A DNA stretch of 64,000 bases from positions 2,665,714-2,729,713 of the forward strand of contig NZ_JMIT01000001.1 in NCBI RefSeq assembly GCF_000731675.1. The letters run 5' to 3'. How positions within the stretch are numbered: position 1 is the stretch's first letter; each line of letters starts with the position of its first letter. Both the position numbers and the translations under genes were made by a program. Origin of the DNA: Pseudomonas capeferrum (lineage in GTDB: Bacteria > Pseudomonadota > Gammaproteobacteria > Pseudomonadales > Pseudomonadaceae). The notes below the pieces were generated by a model that made no database searches, was not told the DNA's origin, and was given only the letters and a program-made list of their open reading frames with translations. This document shows positions 61,429 to 64,000 of the stretch, in pieces.

Positions 61429-62187
61429 CTAGGCGATTTCGCGCCAGTCGAGCCCGTGTTCCTGATTCGCCACCTGAAGCCAGTCTGGGTCGCACCCAAG
61501 GGTGTCGACGAAGCACTGGCGGGCCAGTTGTGGCAGGTTGTTCTTGCTGCTGAGGTGGGCCAGCACCAGGTGTTGCAGGTTGCTCCAGCCCAACTCGTCC
61601 ACCAGGCGCGCGGCCTGGTGATTGTTCAAATGCCCTTGCATGCCACCTACCCGCTGCTTCAGGAACGACGGGTAGTGACCGCGTGCCAGCATGTCGCGGC
61701 AGTGATTGGCTTCGATCAACAGGGCATCCAGGCCCTGGTAGCGCTCCAGCAACAAGGCATCGTACGAGCCCAGGTCGGTGAGCATGCCGAAACGCCGCCG
61801 GCCGTCGCTGAGCACGTACTGCAACGGCTCGTAGGCGTCGTGCTCGACGCGCGCTGCCGTCACCTCCAGGCCACCGATGCGCAGGCTGTCGCCACAAGCG
61901 AGAAAACCGGCCACCTCCACCGGCTTGCGCAGGCCGCGCAACGTCCCTTGGCTGAGGTAGACCGGTACATTGTAGCGCCGCGACAGCAACCCCACCCCAT
62001 GCACATGGTCGGCATGTTCGTGGGTAACCAGCACCGCGCTCAGCTGTGCCGCCGAGACCCCGAGCAGCGCCAGGCGCCGCTCGGTCTCACGCAGGGAGAA
62101 CCCGCAATCGACCAGGATGAACGTGTCACCACTGGCGATCAGCGTGCCGTTTCCCTGGCTGCCGCTTCCGAGTACCGCGAAGCGCAC
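61429..62187 (-). CDS. MBL-fold metallo-hydrolase (YycJ/ElaC-like)
   Basis: 252 residues. N-terminal [20 protein letters not shown], zinc motif [11 protein letters not shown] near residue 56, later zinc residues in [12 protein letters not shown] and [11 protein letters not shown]. It belongs to the YycJ-like nuclease branch of the beta-lactamase fold. Start is GTG at 62187, directly after the bamC stop. Substrate not known. Confidence 0.9.
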   Translation of the reverse strand: MRFAVLGSGSQGNGTLIASGDTFILVDCGFSLRETERRLALLGVSAAQLSAVLVTHEHADHVHGVGLLSRRYNVPVYLSQGTLRGLRKPVEVAGFLACGDSLRIGGLEVTAARVEHDAYEPLQYVLSDGRRRFGMLTDLGSYDALLLERYQGLDALLIEANHCRDMLARGHYPSFLKQRVGGMQGHLNNHQAARLVDELGWSNLQHLVLAHLSSKNNLPQLARQCFVDTLGCDPDWLQVANQEHGLDWREIA

Positions 62188-63306
62188 TTAACCCAGGTGG
62201 TCCTGAATGGCGCTCAGCACACGGCGGGCGACATCGGCCGGAGCCACGGTGTTGATGTTTTTCTCGACGGTGACCTGCACGCTCTCGCCGACCTTGCTCA
62301 GGCGTACCTGGTAGCGCTCGGCACGGGCTTCACGCTCTTCCTTGGTCGGTGCACTGCCGAACATGCGGCTGAAGAAGCCCGGCTCGTTCTGCTTGTCGTC
62401 AGGCTTTTCGGACAGGTTGATGTAGTACAGGCCCAGGCTGCGGTTGATGTCTTCGACACGCCACTCGCCACCTTGCTCCAGGGCACGGCCCACGCTGGAC
62501 CAGGCGCGATCCAGGTCGGCGCCCAGGAACAGTACCGGGTTGCCGCTGCCGTCTTCGCTCAGGCTGACGCGGCTTGGCGCATCGAAATCGCGCGCGGCCA
62601 GCAGCGAGACAGACCCGCCCTTCTCGGCGCTGCGGTTCATGCTGGCGAGCATTTCGTCAACCAGCAGGGCATCGGCGCCGGTATTGCTGGAGGTGGACGG
62701 GAAACCAGGCTCGGCGGTGCTGCCAGCCGGGCGCTCGACGCTGACGATGTACACCTCGGAGGTGTTGCGCTGCACGCCGGGCTCCATGCGTACACGCACG
62801 CGCACTTCGCTGTCGCCGCTGCTGGCGGTGCTCGCCAGGCGCTGGCCGAGCGAGGCCGAGAGTTCATCGAAACGCTGCCAGCTGGTATTGAATTCGCCGG
62901 TTTGCGGGCGCTCTTCGGCAATGCGGAAGCCATTGTCTTCAAAGAACTGACGGGCCGCAGGCCAGACTTCGGCTGGCGAGCGCTGGGCCAGCACCCAACG
63001 GCTGTTGCCGCTGCGTTGCAAGCTGAAGTCGCTGACTTCGGCACCGGCCGTCAGCGGTTGCGGACGCGGCACTTCGAACTCGCCGGTGGCGCTGTCATCG
63101 GCAACGTTACGCGGAATAGGCAACAGCGGGTCGAGGCGCTTGACGTTGCTGGCGTCCGGCGGCAGCTGCATCGGCGCGGTCGGGTGCGCCTGCAGGTAAT
63201 CGCTGCCGCGGTCGCGGAAATAACCCTCGTCGCCCCACAGCCAGCCGCAACCGCTGGTGCTGGAAATGATCAGGGCAAGGGCGGAAAGACCAGCCAGTCG
63301 CTTCAT
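62188..63306 (-). CDS. bamC: Outer-membrane assembly lipoprotein BamC
   Basis: About 372 residues. Lipoprotein signal MKRLAGLSALALIISSTSGC, then the conserved unstructured N-terminal part (YFRDRGSDYLQAHPTAPMQL) that binds BamD, and two helix-grip domains. It is part of the BAM complex that inserts beta-barrel proteins. AGGAAG precedes ATG 63306. It lies 17 nt downstream of dapA, the conserved order. Confidence 0.95.
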   Translation of the reverse strand: MKRLAGLSALALIISSTSGCGWLWGDEGYFRDRGSDYLQAHPTAPMQLPPDASNVKRLDPLLPIPRNVADDSATGEFEVPRPQPLTAGAEVSDFSLQRSGNSRWVLAQRSPAEVWPAARQFFEDNGFRIAEERPQTGEFNTSWQRFDELSASLGQRLASTASSGDSEVRVRVRMEPGVQRNTSEVYIVSVERPAGSTAEPGFPSTSSNTGADALLVDEMLASMNRSAEKGGSVSLLAARDFDAPSRVSLSEDGSGNPVLFLGADLDRAWSSVGRALEQGGEWRVEDINRSLGLYYINLSEKPDDKQNEPGFFSRMFGSAPTKEEREARAERYQVRLSKVGESVQVTVEKNINTVAPADVARRVLSAIQDHLG

Positions 63307-63323
63307 GCGGTGTACTTCCTCGA

Positions 63324-64000
63324 TTAAACCAGTACGCCGGACTGGCGCAAGGCAGTACGGACTTTTTCGTGACAGCCTTCGCTCAACCAGGTCAGCGGCA
63401 GGCGAATGCCTTTGTGCATCAGGCCCATTTCGACGAGCGCCCATTTCACCGGAATCGGGTTGGCTTCGCAGAACAGGTCTTTATGCAGCGGCATGAGTGT
63501 TTCGTTGATTGCGCGGGCCTTCTCGGCATTGCCCTCAAGGGCGGCCTCGCACAAGTCGGCCATTTCGCGCGGGGCGACGTTGGCCGTCACGGAGATGTTG
63601 CCCTTGCCGCCCAGCAGGATCAGCTCGACAGCCGTCGGGTCGTCGCCGGACATGACGATGAAGTCTTTGCTGACGCCATCGAGGATGGCCTTGGCACGGG
63701 CCAGGTCGCCGGTGGCTTCCTTGATGCCGATGATGTTCGGCACGGTCGACAGGCGGATCACGGTCTCGGCCTGCATGTCGCAGGAGGTGCGGCCGGGTAC
63801 GTTGTAGAGGATCTGCGGGATGTCGACGGCTTCGGCGATGTGCTTGAAGTGCTGGTACAAGCCTTCCTGGGTCGGCTTGTTGTAGTACGGCACGACCAGC
63901 AGGCAGGCGTCGGCGCCGGCGTTTTTGGCGTTCTGGGTCAGGTGCACGGCTTCCGAGGTGGAGTTGGCGCCAGTGCCCGCGATGACCGGGATGCGGCCAG
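63324..64000 (-). CDS. dapA: 4-hydroxy-tetrahydrodipicolinate synthase, C-terminal part
   Basis: The frame enters from the right edge and ends at 63324, giving about 225 C-terminal residues. Family residues: [29 protein letters not shown] (catalytic Tyr) and [14 protein letters not shown] (Schiff-base Lys). It condenses pyruvate with aspartate semialdehyde in lysine and diaminopimelate synthesis. The location next to bamC marks it as the biosynthetic enzyme, unlike the two DHDPS-fold proteins in catabolic clusters of this window. Confidence 0.96.
   Translation of the reverse strand, partial: GRIPVIAGTGANSTSEAVHLTQNAKNAGADACLLVVPYYNKPTQEGLYQHFKHIAEAVDIPQILYNVPGRTSCDMQAETVIRLSTVPNIIGIKEATGDLARAKAILDGVSKDFIVMSGDDPTAVELILLGGKGNISVTANVAPREMADLCEAALEGNAEKARAINETLMPLHKDLFCEANPIPVKWALVEMGLMHKGIRLPLTWLSEGCHEKVRTALRQSGVLV

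Noticed and set aside
60689..61897. 402-residue form of PurC
   Set aside because: The extra N-terminal part is the neighbouring hydrolase read in another frame; ATG 61399 has a ribosome site and gives the normal 236 residues.

Overview
The window is a GC-rich chromosomal segment of a Pseudomonas, most likely of the P. putida group. The evidence is protein-level resemblance to P. putida families (XenA, malate:quinone oxidoreductase with a leader peptide, the hydroxyproline catabolic cluster), the abundant P. putida-type REP palindromes with a TTCGCGGGGCAAGCCCGCTC-like core, and the gene order dapA-bamC-MBL hydrolase-purC-tRNA-Ser. No database was searched, so the species is not fixed.

Layout. 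1-5117: housekeeping and conserved small genes (DUF2937, class II glutamine amidotransferase, oligopeptidase B, HNH protein, SpoU methyltransferase). 5228-11302: a minus-strand catabolic cluster (aldehyde dehydrogenase, DHDPS-family lyase, MFS transporter, FAD oxidase, GntR regulator) of unknown substrate. 11642-21163: conserved genes (DUF2892, an M61-like secreted protein without a zinc site, YcgN, nitroreductase, D-2-hydroxyacid dehydrogenase, YcgL, RNase D, phosphoethanolamine transferase, DUF465, a trans-sulfuration enzyme with a divergent Lrp regulator). 21195-27262: a molybdenum group: FdhF/YdeP oxidoreductase, moaA, bestrophin, moaB and a LysR regulator. Near-identical promoter blocks sit before fdhF and moaB. 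27250-34983: the trans-4-hydroxyproline cluster (PAS-AraC regulator, APC permease, epimerase, deaminase, semialdehyde dehydrogenase, FAD dehydrogenase), a full route from hydroxyproline to 2-oxoglutarate. 35114-38449: xenA with a divergent ArsR regulator over a perfect palindrome, then mqo. 38784-42952: an ECF sigma - FecR - TonB receptor iron-signalling set under a Fur box.

43038-45332: small genes, including a Pseudomonas-type pair (87-aa protein and DUF3077) behind a highly structured leader that can hide the Shine-Dalgarno sequence. 45372-58873: a Roc/Bvg-like regulatory island. It holds a giant hybrid sensor kinase, an EAL response regulator and a BvgA-like response regulator, followed by a nine-gene chaperone-usher fimbrial operon. 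BvgA-type inverted heptads lie upstream of both the regulators and the fimbriae, and 33-bp tandem repeats separate the first two pilin genes. The sensor and fimbrial genes look less GC-rich than their neighbours, which suggests transfer.

58960-60500 is a decayed patch with remnants of a phage lysis cassette (P5-like, Rz and Rz1), directly downstream of a tRNA-Ser gene, a typical integration site. 60689-64000 returns to core genes: purC, an MBL hydrolase, bamC and dapA (cut by the window edge). The strongest candidates for undescribed biology are the 44.4-kb RNA leader, the BvgA-type operator pairs, the pilin intergenic repeats and the shared fdhF/moaB promoter block.
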